Assembly (NCBI GenBank): GCA_937885465.1
Contig: CAKZZM010000177.1
Coordinates: 17,322-81,321 of the forward strand
From: an uncultured Bacteroidales bacterium
Lineage (GTDB): Bacteria > Bacteroidota > Bacteroidia > Bacteroidales > Paludibacteraceae
Reading direction: 5' to 3'
Length of the DNA stretch: 64,000 nucleotides
Under the pieces are notes generated by a model. The model saw nothing but the letters and a program-made list of their open reading frames with translations, was not told where the DNA came from and did not search any database. Positions 36,042-45,364 of the stretch are shown here, piece by piece. A program made the translations under genes and the position numbers. Position 1 is the stretch's first letter. Each line of letters opens with the position of its first letter.

Positions 36042-38903
36042 ATGAAGAACCTTCTGTTCATACTACTCTCTATTGGCACATGGTCGCTTAACGGTACATG
36101 GCAGTTCTGCTTTTATAATACAGATTCCGACACCTATACTATACAGAACTGTGCAAACACACCGGCAGCTGCACTTAATAATCTTTCATGGGATACTATC
36201 GATGTACCGTCCAACTGGGAGATTGCAGGTAAGAAAGAACCTGAGTATGGCGGCAGCGTAGCAGACTGTCATGGCATTTATCGTCGCTCTTTCTGCACTC
36301 CAAACATGCAGAAAAACAGTCATCTGCTTCTTCGCTTCGATGGCGTGCTCTTCGCATACGACCTATATATCAACGACCAATACGTTGGGTACCATGCCGC
36401 AGCTTTCTGTCGTAAGGATTGGGATATCACTACTTATCTCGCACCAGACGGCAACAACACAATCATTGTGGACGTCTCTACCCGCAGCCGGGACCTTGCC
36501 TACCGCTTTGACCTTAACGATGATTGGGCGCTCACCGGTATCTTCCGCGATGTAATGCTCGTGGAACAACCGGCTACTTATATAGCCGACCATACCTTCA
36601 CATCTAATGTAGTCAACCACCATCAAGCCACCGTTGCGTGCCACACAACAGTCAGCTGTCAGCAGACGAAAGGAGTGACTTGCATCACCACACTCCGCGA
36701 CCAACACGGCAAGATTGTTGCACACGGCGACACCCTGCTCCGTGCCACACTCCGCAGACCGCACCTGTGGTCAGCCGAGGCCCCTTATCTCTACATCCTG
36801 CATATCGAACTGCGTGAGGGCGACATTGTTGTTGACAGTCTCACCGAACGTGTCGGCATACGAGAGATTAGCATAAAGGGCGACACATTGCTTCTTAATA
36901 ACCAACTGCTCACACTACGAGGTGTCTGCATGAATGAACTGCACCCGAACTATGGCAGAGCTATCCCCGGAGATTTGCTTAAAGCAGACTTAACGATGAT
37001 GAAAAGAGCTAATATCAACTATATACGCACAGCTCATTATCCCTTTCAGCCCGCCTTCTATCGTCTGTGCGACGAGATGGGTTTTTACGTTGTATGTGAA
37101 GTACCTTTCGGCTATGGCGACTCTAATCTCACCGACACCGCCTACCTGCAGCCGCTATTTGAGCGGGCGGATGCCACTGTTGCTCTCAACAAAAACCACC
37201 CGTCTGTCATCATCTGGTCTATAGGGAACGAGAACCCTTACACTCCTATTGTGGAAAAGACTATCGAACACGTACGAGACCTTGACCCTACACGACCGCG
37301 CACTATACCCGGATATAAGGTCAGCAACTCCTTCCTACGCGACTCCACCACCGATGCACTATCGCTCTATGCACTACATTATCAGTCGATAGAGAAAATA
37401 GAAGATATGGTCTCCCACCACCGCAAGCCTATCATCCTAACCGAATATTCCCACGCTCTCGGACTCGCCTTCGATGCACTGGAGTCGCAACAGGCAATGA
37501 TACGTCGCCACCCGTCTATCGCCGGCGGTTCCGTATGGGTATGGGCAGACCAAGCACTACTCCGACAACGTACTGCCACCGAGTGTCTTGCCGACACTCT
37601 GCCGCAAGGCATCTGGCTTGACTCCGTCACTTACTACGATAGCTACAATGACAAAGGAACAGACGGCATAGTCTTCGCCAACCGATATCCACAGGAGGAC
37701 TACTTCCAAGTTCGAAAACTCTACTCGCCGGTATGGGTGGAAGATAGCAACTGTTTGGTTGTATATGACAAAAAGGGTGTTGTCAAACGAGTCTCTTTTA
37801 CTGTAGAGAACCGCTACGACTTCCTCACCCTGCGTGGCTCCACCTGCCGCTGGATGCTGACTGACGGTCGACATTCCATAGCATCAGGCTCGGTTAAACT
37901 CAGTGCTGCGCCCCATAACACAGAGCGTGTCACTATACCGCTTCATCACACAACCATAAGCGATAACAACGCCACTATCCTACGGCTTGCTTTCACCGAC
38001 ACAGAAGGAGATACTATATACGAGCATAATATCCGTACACACTTCGCCTGCAACGCGCACCCCACCGATGCGCAAATCTCAAATTCCACTATTGACAAGC
38101 AGACCACTGTCACTATCGTCAGCAATTCAGGCGACACACTCCTACACTCGCCACTGCTGCTACGCGTAGGACGTAAACCATCAATCAACATCGTCAACCT
38201 CATCGCACGGCACAAATTAGACTCGTACTGGATGCCATACATCATTGCTCCTGAGATTCTATCATGCACACCTGACTCTACGGTTACCCCAACCTGTTGG
38301 ACTATCCGCGCACGGTGGCATAGGCAGAACGGCGAAAACGACGAGTACTACGAAGGTGAGGTCAACATACAACAAACAGACGGTGGTGGAGTCAGTCTCA
38401 CTTATGACATTCACTCCCGCCACGCCACCGGCACAATTCTCGAACTCGGACTGACACTGCAAATGCCGGAGCACTTTGACACTTTCGCATGGTTCGGAAA
38501 AGGACCTTTCGCATCAACACCACATAAGTCCGCATTTAACGAGTACGACCTTTGGTACTTACATAAGGACGACATCCGCCTCACCGGTAACCGCAGCGAT
38601 GTGACGCTCGCAGCCGTCTGCAACAGTCAAACAGACAGCATCGCACTCGCCATCGTCCCAACATCCGACCTCGGAGTGGAAAATATCAACGGTGCATTGT
38701 ACCTCACCGACACTCGTATCATCTCATCATACGGCACAAAACTATCGCGAATGATGGTACAACAAAAGGCGCACAAAGCCAAACACGCTACGGGCAGGAT
38801 AGTAATTTGTCCGCTGAGCAACACTGCTCAGGCACAACAAATATTTCTTCCTCTGCCAAGCATCCACCCGGAACGACCATTCCTAAAGATCTATGACCAC
38901 TGA
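36042..38903 (+). CDS. Glycoside hydrolase family 2 enzyme
   Basis: A 953-residue GH2 protein with the usual order: jellyroll domain (GTWQF, HGIYRRSF, LLRFDGVLFAYDLYIN), immunoglobulin-like domain, TIM barrel and C-terminal beta domains. The acid/base Glu is in WSIGNENP (about Glu397) and the nucleophile in ILTEYSHA (about Glu468). The barrel strand TLRGVCMNELHPNYG is typical. The domain order and length match large beta-galactosidases, though glucuronidase or other activity is possible. The predicted signal peptide is short (about 15 residues). In this PUL it probably trims a pectin side chain. Confidence 0.93.
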   Translation: MKNLLFILLSIGTWSLNGTWQFCFYNTDSDTYTIQNCANTPAAALNNLSWDTIDVPSNWEIAGKKEPEYGGSVADCHGIYRRSFCTPNMQKNSHLLLRFDGVLFAYDLYINDQYVGYHAAAFCRKDWDITTYLAPDGNNTIIVDVSTRSRDLAYRFDLNDDWALTGIFRDVMLVEQPATYIADHTFTSNVVNHHQATVACHTTVSCQQTKGVTCITTLRDQHGKIVAHGDTLLRATLRRPHLWSAEAPYLYILHIELREGDIVVDSLTERVGIREISIKGDTLLLNNQLLTLRGVCMNELHPNYGRAIPGDLLKADLTMMKRANINYIRTAHYPFQPAFYRLCDEMGFYVVCEVPFGYGDSNLTDTAYLQPLFERADATVALNKNHPSVIIWSIGNENPYTPIVEKTIEHVRDLDPTRPRTIPGYKVSNSFLRDSTTDALSLYALHYQSIEKIEDMVSHHRKPIILTEYSHALGLAFDALESQQAMIRRHPSIAGGSVWVWADQALLRQRTATECLADTLPQGIWLDSVTYYDSYNDKGTDGIVFANRYPQEDYFQVRKLYSPVWVEDSNCLVVYDKKGVVKRVSFTVENRYDFLTLRGSTCRWMLTDGRHSIASGSVKLSAAPHNTERVTIPLHHTTISDNNATILRLAFTDTEGDTIYEHNIRTHFACNAHPTDAQISNSTIDKQTTVTIVSNSGDTLLHSPLLLRVGRKPSINIVNLIARHKLDSYWMPYIIAPEILSCTPDSTVTPTCWTIRARWHRQNGENDEYYEGEVNIQQTDGGGVSLTYDIHSRHATGTILELGLTLQMPEHFDTFAWFGKGPFASTPHKSAFNEYDLWYLHKDDIRLTGNRSDVTLAAVCNSQTDSIALAIVPTSDLGVENINGALYLTDTRIISSYGTKLSRMMVQQKAHKAKHATGRIVICPLSNTAQAQQIFLPLPSIHPERPFLKIYDH

Positions 38904-38904
38904 T

Positions 38905-41040
38905 ATGAAAAAGACTATCGTTTTTTGCTCACTTCTTCTTTGCCACGCTGTATCCTTCGCCTTCGTCAATCAATACGGCGTCAGCGTACCTGATGGTTAT
39001 ACATACCGTCTGAACACACCTTACAAACAGACCGACACATGGGTAGGATACTTCGACTTCTATGCTCCTGACTCTGCTACTATGCCGGTACCGGTTGTTA
39101 TCAATATACATGGCGGCGGATGGGACCATAATCAGAAAGAACAGGAGGGTGGGTGGAAAAGTTTTTTCAACTGCGGCATGGCTATCATCAACATGCAGTA
39201 CCGTCTCAGTCCTGAAGCACCGGCGCCGGCTGCGGTGGAGGATGTACAGGATATGATACTATATGTGTTCCGTCATGCCGGTGAGATGGGAATTGACACT
39301 ACCCGTATCATCCTTACCGGTGCCTCGGCCGGCGGCCACCTCGCACTAATGGGTGCATATACTATGCCCGACAAGGTCTTTGCCGTGATTGACCGCTACG
39401 GAGTGACCGACGTGCAGGATTATATGCCACTCTCCTCTTCCCCAAAGAGATGGATAGGAAAGGAGCACCTGCAAGACACCGCCTTCATCTGCGAGATGTC
39501 ACCTCTATACCATGTCAGCCAACACACTCCGCCTACACTTATTATACACGGTGATAGCGACCAAGTCGTGCCCTACCGTCAGTCCGTGTGGCTCTGCGAC
39601 AGCCTCGCACGTCACAGCATTCCCCACAAACTCTTCACCGTCCCGGGCGGCGGCCACGGGCGTTTCAGCGACGAGTACAAACGCCTTGTTGACCTTGAAA
39701 CGACCGATTTCCTCTGTTCTATCGGGCTGCGTCCACACCTTGATATACGCGACTTCGGAGCCGTGTCCGATAGCACCGTCCTATCCACCAAGGCTATTCA
39801 GGCGGCTATAGACAGAGCGGCAGAGCAGCATATTTGGCGTGTCACCATACCTGCAGGCGAATGGCTCACCGGCACCCTCTTCATGCGATCGGGCGTACAG
39901 CTCTGGTTAGACGAGGGAGCGCGACTCATCGGCAGTACCGACCTCAACGACTATCCCGAGATAGAACCTGCCTACCTGAGCCACACTAACCGTTATACCA
40001 ACCGTTGTCTCATCTACGCTGCAGGCTGTAAAGACATCTCCATCGGCGGCAAGGGCATCGTGGACGGTCGTGGCGACGATCCGGCTTTTCGTGCCGACAC
40101 TACCGACAACCTCCTCTCTATACGCCTCCGTCCCTACGTCATACGTATGGTCAGTTGCTGCAACATACGCATACACGATGTCACACTCCTCAACTCGCCC
40201 GCATGGATGCAGCAGTACCTCAACTGCGAGAACCTCTCCGTACGCGGCATTCACGTGGACAGTCACCATAACTACAACAACGATGGAATGGACCTTGACT
40301 GCTGCCGGCACGTACGTGTCTATAACTGCGACATACGTTCCGACGATGATGCAGTCTGCATGAAAGCCACCAATAGCGAGGGCGTGTGTGAGGACATACA
40401 TATCAGCTGCTGCCGCATCGCAGCCAACTGCAATAGTGTCAAGATTGGCACCGAGACCAACGGTGATTTTCGCGACATACACATCTCCGACTGCGTTTTC
40501 GTGCGCCCCGACTTTCCGACTATGTACCACCGTCCGCACCGTGCCCTTGCCGGCATTGCACTCGAGATTGCCGACGGGGGTACACTTGAGGACGTGCATG
40601 TCTGCCGTATCAGCATGCAGGACATCATGTCGCCCGTCTTCATAAGGCTTGCCGACCGCGGCAGGAACTTCTACGATGGCGGCCCGTCGCAGCCCGTGGG
40701 CAGACTGCGCAACGTCACTATACGCAATGTCAGAGCCGTAGCGGACGGGCTGACGCCCTCAGCCATCACATCCGTACGGCAGGGCAGGATAGAGAACGTG
40801 CTGCTGGAGAACATCGACATCACTCTTCCGGGCGGAGCCACCGATGCTGACGTAACAGTTCCCGTGATAGGCGAGATGGACAAGGCTTATCCGGAGAATC
40901 TGATGTATAACGGCATCAACTGTGCAGGACTCTACGTGCGGCACGCAAGAGGTATCACCCTTCGCAACGTTCATTTCGCCACGCTGCTGCCCGATGTGCG
41001 TCCCCTCATACTTACCGACGACGCATTGCTCAATGAGTGA
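38905..41040 (+). CDS. Esterase-GH28 fusion (two-domain pectin enzyme)
   Basis: A 711-residue secreted protein from the ATG at 38905; an ATG at 38893 overlaps the previous gene and adds four residues. Residues 20-275 are an alpha/beta hydrolase of the acetyl-esterase type: INIHGGGW, nucleophile in GASAGGH (Ser141), acid in HGDSDQVVPY and His251 in GGGHGRF. Residues 278-700 are a GH28 polygalacturonase-like beta-helix: LDIRDFGAVSD, NNDGMDLDCC (Asp460), RSDDDAVCMKA (Asp480/481) and NSVKIGTETNGDF. One chain could deacetylate pectin and then hydrolyse it. The two domains are usually encoded separately. Confidence 0.88.
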   Translation: MKKTIVFCSLLLCHAVSFAFVNQYGVSVPDGYTYRLNTPYKQTDTWVGYFDFYAPDSATMPVPVVINIHGGGWDHNQKEQEGGWKSFFNCGMAIINMQYRLSPEAPAPAAVEDVQDMILYVFRHAGEMGIDTTRIILTGASAGGHLALMGAYTMPDKVFAVIDRYGVTDVQDYMPLSSSPKRWIGKEHLQDTAFICEMSPLYHVSQHTPPTLIIHGDSDQVVPYRQSVWLCDSLARHSIPHKLFTVPGGGHGRFSDEYKRLVDLETTDFLCSIGLRPHLDIRDFGAVSDSTVLSTKAIQAAIDRAAEQHIWRVTIPAGEWLTGTLFMRSGVQLWLDEGARLIGSTDLNDYPEIEPAYLSHTNRYTNRCLIYAAGCKDISIGGKGIVDGRGDDPAFRADTTDNLLSIRLRPYVIRMVSCCNIRIHDVTLLNSPAWMQQYLNCENLSVRGIHVDSHHNYNNDGMDLDCCRHVRVYNCDIRSDDDAVCMKATNSEGVCEDIHISCCRIAANCNSVKIGTETNGDFRDIHISDCVFVRPDFPTMYHRPHRALAGIALEIADGGTLEDVHVCRISMQDIMSPVFIRLADRGRNFYDGGPSQPVGRLRNVTIRNVRAVADGLTPSAITSVRQGRIENVLLENIDITLPGGATDADVTVPVIGEMDKAYPENLMYNGINCAGLYVRHARGITLRNVHFATLLPDVRPLILTDDALLNE

Positions 41041-41099
41041 TTTGTCAGTTTTCAAACCTATTTTATCACCATTTGAACGCTGTTTAAACGTTATTTAAG

Positions 41100-41107
41100 T
41101 AACTTTG
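41100..41107 (+). promoter_or_regulatory. Predicted -7 box upstream of the gene at 41138
   Basis: TAACTTTG, 31 bases before the start codon. A -33 element at the right distance is unclear (a TTTG occurs 24 bases upstream). Just upstream are an inverted relative of the 11-base repeats (41073-41091) and CAAACCTATNTTA (41053-41065), also seen at the first PUL promoter. Confidence 0.5.
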
Positions 41108-41137
41108 CAATCGAAAAACACACTAATACCACAAACC

Positions 41138-43204
41138 ATGAAACACTCTCTTTCCATTATCGCGGTGCTGTGCCTTTCCACACTCCTCGTCTCCGCCATG
41201 CCCCAAACCTTGCTAAACTATACCTTTTCAGGAACAAAATCTGATGCGGTTTCTTCTCCGACATTTACGTCAGGTGATTTTACCCTGGAATGTACCAGTA
41301 TAGTTCAGCGTACCGGCTGTATCAGGGTCAATCAAACCGGCAGTAAAGTGTCAATTAGTTACCTCGCCGATTTTCAAAACGGAGATATAATCTCTATCAA
41401 TTGGAAATCAATGAATGATGGGGCAAATATCGTACTATCTTCAGGTGAAGTGAATATATCAACTATTGAGGTAAATAAGGACGTTGTAACAACAAGTGAA
41501 ATTGTCGTTGGTTCCGAAGACGGACAGTTTAATATTGCCGGTAAAAAATATTTTGAAATGACACACGACGGGAGTAATTCTTTTGAAATAAACACTCTAA
41601 CTATCATTGGCGAGCCACGTGAGATACCCGAACCCGAAGCAGGTTCTATTCATCTGTTGGATTATACATTTCCGGGAAAGAGTTCAAGTCATAGTAATTA
41701 TGTAGAGTCTCTCCCTGCTTATCAGGCGCGTCAGAACTTCATAATCAGTTACAGTGATATAACTGCGGACGGGCTGAGAGGTACATGCATCAGACTGCAT
41801 CAGAGCAGCTGCAAAGTTACTGTATCATACCCGGGCACGTTCTTGGCAGGCGACTCTGTTATTCTCAATTGGACATCAAAAGCCGCAGGAACATACGTTG
41901 TGCTGAAATCTATTAGCGGAACTGCTGTCAATACTGGGATAACTGCCACCGGTGGAGATGTGCCTCTTTCTGATACTATTATCGTAGGTGGCGGTGCAGG
42001 ACAATTGGATATTGCAGGGCAAATAACCTTTACCATGCAACGTGGCACCGACAATTCCGTAGAACTGCGCTCAATAACCATCATCGGCGAGACACGTGAC
42101 ATACCCGAACAGGAGCAACTCGTTGTCAGCGATGCTATGATATGGGACTGGACTCTCGCTTCCGATGCTACCAAGGTGACACCGGCTTCTACTACCGACA
42201 CCCTTCTTATGTCATCTATCTCAGACATTACCACATACTACGAGATTTTCGACTCACGCTATATAATGATGAGAGGCGAAAACGCCGTTCGTAATGGAGA
42301 TGCCTGTCAATCAGATTGGCTTATGCTCAAATTGGCAAAACCGGGACATATAAAAGTAACATTCTGTAGTGTAGGTGATGCCTCTAAAGGACAACGCTAC
42401 TTGTTTATCAACGGAGAAAACACAGAGGTTTACTCCGAGAATACTGAAACTATAGATCCAAAGATTGTAGAGAAGGATGTCCCTGCCGGAGAACTTGTCT
42501 TCACTGCTCAGCGCACTGACAAAACCGGTAATCAGGCAATCCGCATCATGCGCATCGAATATACTCCTTTCTCGGCTTACGAACGCAGTGTCACTGCCGG
42601 ACGCTACGGCACCATCTGTCTTGCCAAAGCAAGTACGATGATTGAGGGAGCAGTATTCTACAAACTTATTGAAAAGCAGACAAGCGGTACTGTCGTCACA
42701 CGAATCAGTATGGAGGAGGTAACCGAAACCGAGGCCGGAGTGCCATATATCTTCCTGCCCGAGGCGGACAACATCACCGTCTGGCAATTCGGCGATGCCG
42801 TGGGCTCTGCTTCTGACGAGAACGGACTTTATGGTTCATTCACAGAGCAGGAGATTACCGGCGACGCAGGCGACCCCGACCTCTACATCCTCTCGGGTAA
42901 CACCCTCTACCCGACGGGGGCACACAACAAAGTGGGAGCCGGCAAGGCGTATATCAAGATGAGCGAGGTGCCGGATAACGCACCCGCTCCCGTACCAGGT
43001 CGCAGAAGAGTGACCATGCAGGTGGCAGGCTCCAACACTGCCACTACCATCGAATACACTGACGCCGATGCAGAAGGTTCCGCTACCGCATTGCTTATTG
43101 AGACGCAGTCCGACCCTGCTTTCGACATTCTCGGCAGACCGGCCGACGCACAACACTCGCAGATTATTATCGTCAACGGAAAGAAAATGATGATTGTCAA
43201 ATAA
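41138..43204 (+). CDS. Secreted multidomain PUL protein, unrecognised
   Basis: A 688-residue protein from the ATG at 41138 (MKHSLSIIAVLCLSTLLVSA is the signal peptide). Residues about 20-165 and 170-330 are two copies of a beta-sandwich-like module; both end with a TIIGEPREIPE or TIIGETRDIPE phrase. Residues about 335-480 form a third module (DAMIWDWT, SRYIMMRGENAVRNGDACQ, ELVFTAQRTDKTGNQAIRIM) that is also present in the gene at 45365. The C-terminus IIIVNGKKMMIVK resembles ends of other secreted Bacteroidales proteins. The modules look like carbohydrate-binding ones, but I recognise no family. Confidence 0.7.
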   Translation: MKHSLSIIAVLCLSTLLVSAMPQTLLNYTFSGTKSDAVSSPTFTSGDFTLECTSIVQRTGCIRVNQTGSKVSISYLADFQNGDIISINWKSMNDGANIVLSSGEVNISTIEVNKDVVTTSEIVVGSEDGQFNIAGKKYFEMTHDGSNSFEINTLTIIGEPREIPEPEAGSIHLLDYTFPGKSSSHSNYVESLPAYQARQNFIISYSDITADGLRGTCIRLHQSSCKVTVSYPGTFLAGDSVILNWTSKAAGTYVVLKSISGTAVNTGITATGGDVPLSDTIIVGGGAGQLDIAGQITFTMQRGTDNSVELRSITIIGETRDIPEQEQLVVSDAMIWDWTLASDATKVTPASTTDTLLMSSISDITTYYEIFDSRYIMMRGENAVRNGDACQSDWLMLKLAKPGHIKVTFCSVGDASKGQRYLFINGENTEVYSENTETIDPKIVEKDVPAGELVFTAQRTDKTGNQAIRIMRIEYTPFSAYERSVTAGRYGTICLAKASTMIEGAVFYKLIEKQTSGTVVTRISMEEVTETEAGVPYIFLPEADNITVWQFGDAVGSASDENGLYGSFTEQEITGDAGDPDLYILSGNTLYPTGAHNKVGAGKAYIKMSEVPDNAPAPVPGRRRVTMQVAGSNTATTIEYTDADAEGSATALLIETQSDPAFDILGRPADAQHSQIIIVNGKKMMIVK

Positions 43205-43213
43205 TATCGTAAA

Positions 43214-43237
43214 TGTGGAGAACGTCTCCGAACGTTC
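43214..43237 (+). repeat. Interspersed palindromic repeat, single copy
   Basis: Core GAACGTCTCCGAACGTTC with GTGGA before and ATACTTA after, 10 bases past the previous stop codon. Confidence 0.9.
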
Positions 43238-43266
43238 ATACTTAACACTTGTAAAATAATATCGCC

Positions 43267-43395
43267 ATGAAGAAGCAATATCTTTCACCCCATATCGATC
43301 TCCTTACCCTCTTGGTCAGCAATATCGTATGTTTCAGCGCAGGCAAGATCGATATAAGCGACGACCCCGCACCCGACTACAGTGTCGGCGACTGA
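43267..43395 (+). CDS. Small peptide of the MKKxYxxP type (42 residues)
   Basis: The frame ATG 43267 to TGA 43395 encodes a peptide beginning MKKQYLSPHIDLLTLLVSN and ending DPAPDYSVGD. Bacteroidales genomes contain many short genes of this pattern (MKK or MKQ, aromatic, Pro, a hydrophobic run with Cys and Ser, then acidic end), of unknown function. The location between two secreted PUL proteins and between two repeat copies is typical of these. I did not find a clear ribosome binding site, so translation is uncertain. Confidence 0.55.
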   Translation: MKKQYLSPHIDLLTLLVSNIVCFSAGKIDISDDPAPDYSVGD

Positions 43396-43466
43396 ACCGC
43401 AGCATCCTGCCCTTGCTTTGCAGCCACCATCCCGCCTGCAATCACGAAAGATATATGATAGATATA

Positions 43467-43534
43467 TGTGGAGAACGTCTGGGACGCGGACGGCTCGTCC
43501 GCGATAAATTAGTGGAGAACGTCTCCGAACGTTC
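43467..43534 (+). repeat. Compound repeat: GC-hairpin variant plus standard palindromic repeat
   Basis: The first element (43467-43504) begins like the standard unit (GTGGAGAACGTCT), then departs to GGGACGCGGACG, GCT and CGTCCGCG, an 8-base-pair stem (43485-43492 with 43496-43503). The second, at 43511-43534, is a standard unit. The same variant occurs inverted at 49461-49499. Confidence 0.9.
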
Positions 43535-43614
43535 ATACTTAATTATATAAGCGTGTCTCAAGCTACCTTTCAGCATCTCTGACCCTGACAAGTAAACCCT
43601 AATCCCGTAATATT

Positions 43615-45312
43615 ATGAAGAGAAATCTCCTTTTTGCAGCAGCACTGCTGCCGCTGATGTCCATGCAAGCTAAAGTGTGGATCGTTACCGCCCCCGCCAA
43701 TGTAGGCAGTCAAACTGCCACGCCGGCACCCTTCACCTTACAGTATTGCGTCAATAACGCTGACGATGGCGACACCATTGCCTTCGATGAATCGTTTGCC
43801 GGACAAACAATCCTCTTTGACACCACCCTCATCATCAACACCGGTTTGGTTATTGATGCCTCTGCACTTTCTGCTCCTGTTCATTTCGACGGACAACACT
43901 TAACGTCTATCATCACTCTCGGCAATGCCTCGCAGAAGAACGAGACGCTGCAGGAGAATTCGTTCGTCAACATCGTCTTCGAAAACGGCAAAAGCGATGT
44001 TGCAGGGCAGGGTGGCGCAATCAACATCTTCGCCTACCGTATCCGCTTTGAGAAATGCTGGTTTCTCAACAACGAGAACATGCTTGACAACTCCAACCGC
44101 CAGCCCGGTGCCATACGCAACGAGACCAGCTCGAGCCAGATGTGGCTTACCGATTGCGTGTTCCGCGGCAACAAGACCAAACGCAAAGGTGGTGCCATTG
44201 CTGTGGACGCGCCCTCACTCTATATCAACCGCTGCCTCTTCGAGGACAACCATTCAGGCGAAAACGGTGCGGCTATCGCAGTAAAGAGTACAAAGGACAA
44301 TGTCGTCCTACGCGACAACACGCCGGTATTAGACATACGCAACTCCACCTTCGTCGGTAACAAATGCGACCAAAACACCACTGCTGGAAGCGGATCAGTC
44401 ATCATCCATGAAGACTCCAAAGGTATAATGCCAATGCGACTGTTCTTCAACACTTTTGTTGGTAACGTACACGAAGTGAACACCGGCACCGTCTATTCCG
44501 TCTATTCCGCCAACAACAATATCACTGCGGCAGGCAATATCTTCGGCGGCAACACGCATATCACTGAGGATACTGAGGAGCCTTACGCACTATGCGGCGA
44601 CCTCAATGCAGGCGGCGGCAAGATGGTTATCTCCAACGGCTATAACCTCATATACCGTCTGAAGCACAACCCTGAGTCCGACCCCGTCAACAGCAACGAT
44701 ATCACCTACCGCAAGTGGCTCGAACTGCCTCTCCTCACCTCCACGCCCAACGCTGATGGCGTGTGTGTGCCCACGCAGTCGGCTATAGACTCCGCCCTCT
44801 GGCAGCAACTCAAATCGATGCCCATTGACTTTGCAGAAGAGTTGCTTGGATATAACCCTGTTGATCAAACGGGCACAGCCCGCACCAGCCGTCTTGTTTT
44901 CTCCGGCGCATACGAGTTTCCCGCCTTTGTCATTGACGTTGATGACGACTACTTCTCCGTCACCGACCCCGGACTTGGTTCATACATCTATCGCAAAGGT
45001 GCCGTGGCAACCCTCGCCTCTAACAACGAAGGCTTCGTGTCATGGATAGTGAATGGCACGCACCATGTCAATAATCCATATCGTTTTTACGTCACCGAAG
45101 ACTGCACCGTCACCGTCAACTACGATGAGATACCGGGCGGCAGACCAGACCCCGATCCGGAGATAGAGGTGGACGATGCTATTGAGAATATCAACAATAA
45201 CTCTATACGTTCCACCGAAGGAAACCTCGCACAAAAAATCATCATTAACGGCAAGGTATATATCGTACGCGATGGCAAGTACTACACCACTCTCGGCACA
45301 GTGATAAAATAG
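43615..45312 (+). CDS. Secreted parallel beta-helix protein
   Basis: A 565-residue protein with a signal peptide (MKRNLLFAAALLPLMSMQA). Residues 20-330 show parallel beta-helix coils such as LQYCVNNADDGDTIAFDESF, IRFEKCWFLNNENML, WLTDCVFRGNKTKRKGGAIA and RLFFNTFVGNVHEVNTG. This is the pattern of secreted CSLREA/choice-of-anchor polymorphic proteins, a fold shared with pectate lyases. A later beta domain (SWIVNGTHHVNNPYRFY) precedes a C-terminus INGKVYIVRDGKYYTTLG, a motif frequent at the end of secreted Bacteroidales proteins. Its position in the PUL suggests a glycan-related role. Confidence 0.72.
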   Translation: MKRNLLFAAALLPLMSMQAKVWIVTAPANVGSQTATPAPFTLQYCVNNADDGDTIAFDESFAGQTILFDTTLIINTGLVIDASALSAPVHFDGQHLTSIITLGNASQKNETLQENSFVNIVFENGKSDVAGQGGAINIFAYRIRFEKCWFLNNENMLDNSNRQPGAIRNETSSSQMWLTDCVFRGNKTKRKGGAIAVDAPSLYINRCLFEDNHSGENGAAIAVKSTKDNVVLRDNTPVLDIRNSTFVGNKCDQNTTAGSGSVIIHEDSKGIMPMRLFFNTFVGNVHEVNTGTVYSVYSANNNITAAGNIFGGNTHITEDTEEPYALCGDLNAGGGKMVISNGYNLIYRLKHNPESDPVNSNDITYRKWLELPLLTSTPNADGVCVPTQSAIDSALWQQLKSMPIDFAEELLGYNPVDQTGTARTSRLVFSGAYEFPAFVIDVDDDYFSVTDPGLGSYIYRKGAVATLASNNEGFVSWIVNGTHHVNNPYRFYVTEDCTVTVNYDEIPGGRPDPDPEIEVDDAIENINNNSIRSTEGNLAQKIIINGKVYIVRDGKYYTTLGTVIK

Positions 45313-45364
45313 ATGACGCAACGTCATACAAACAGACATAAATAAACAACTTAAATACATCAAA

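Noticed and set aside
43285..43536. Minus-strand open frame across the repeats before 43615
   Set aside because: It consists partly of translated repeat (NVRRRSP) and antisense of the small peptide gene.
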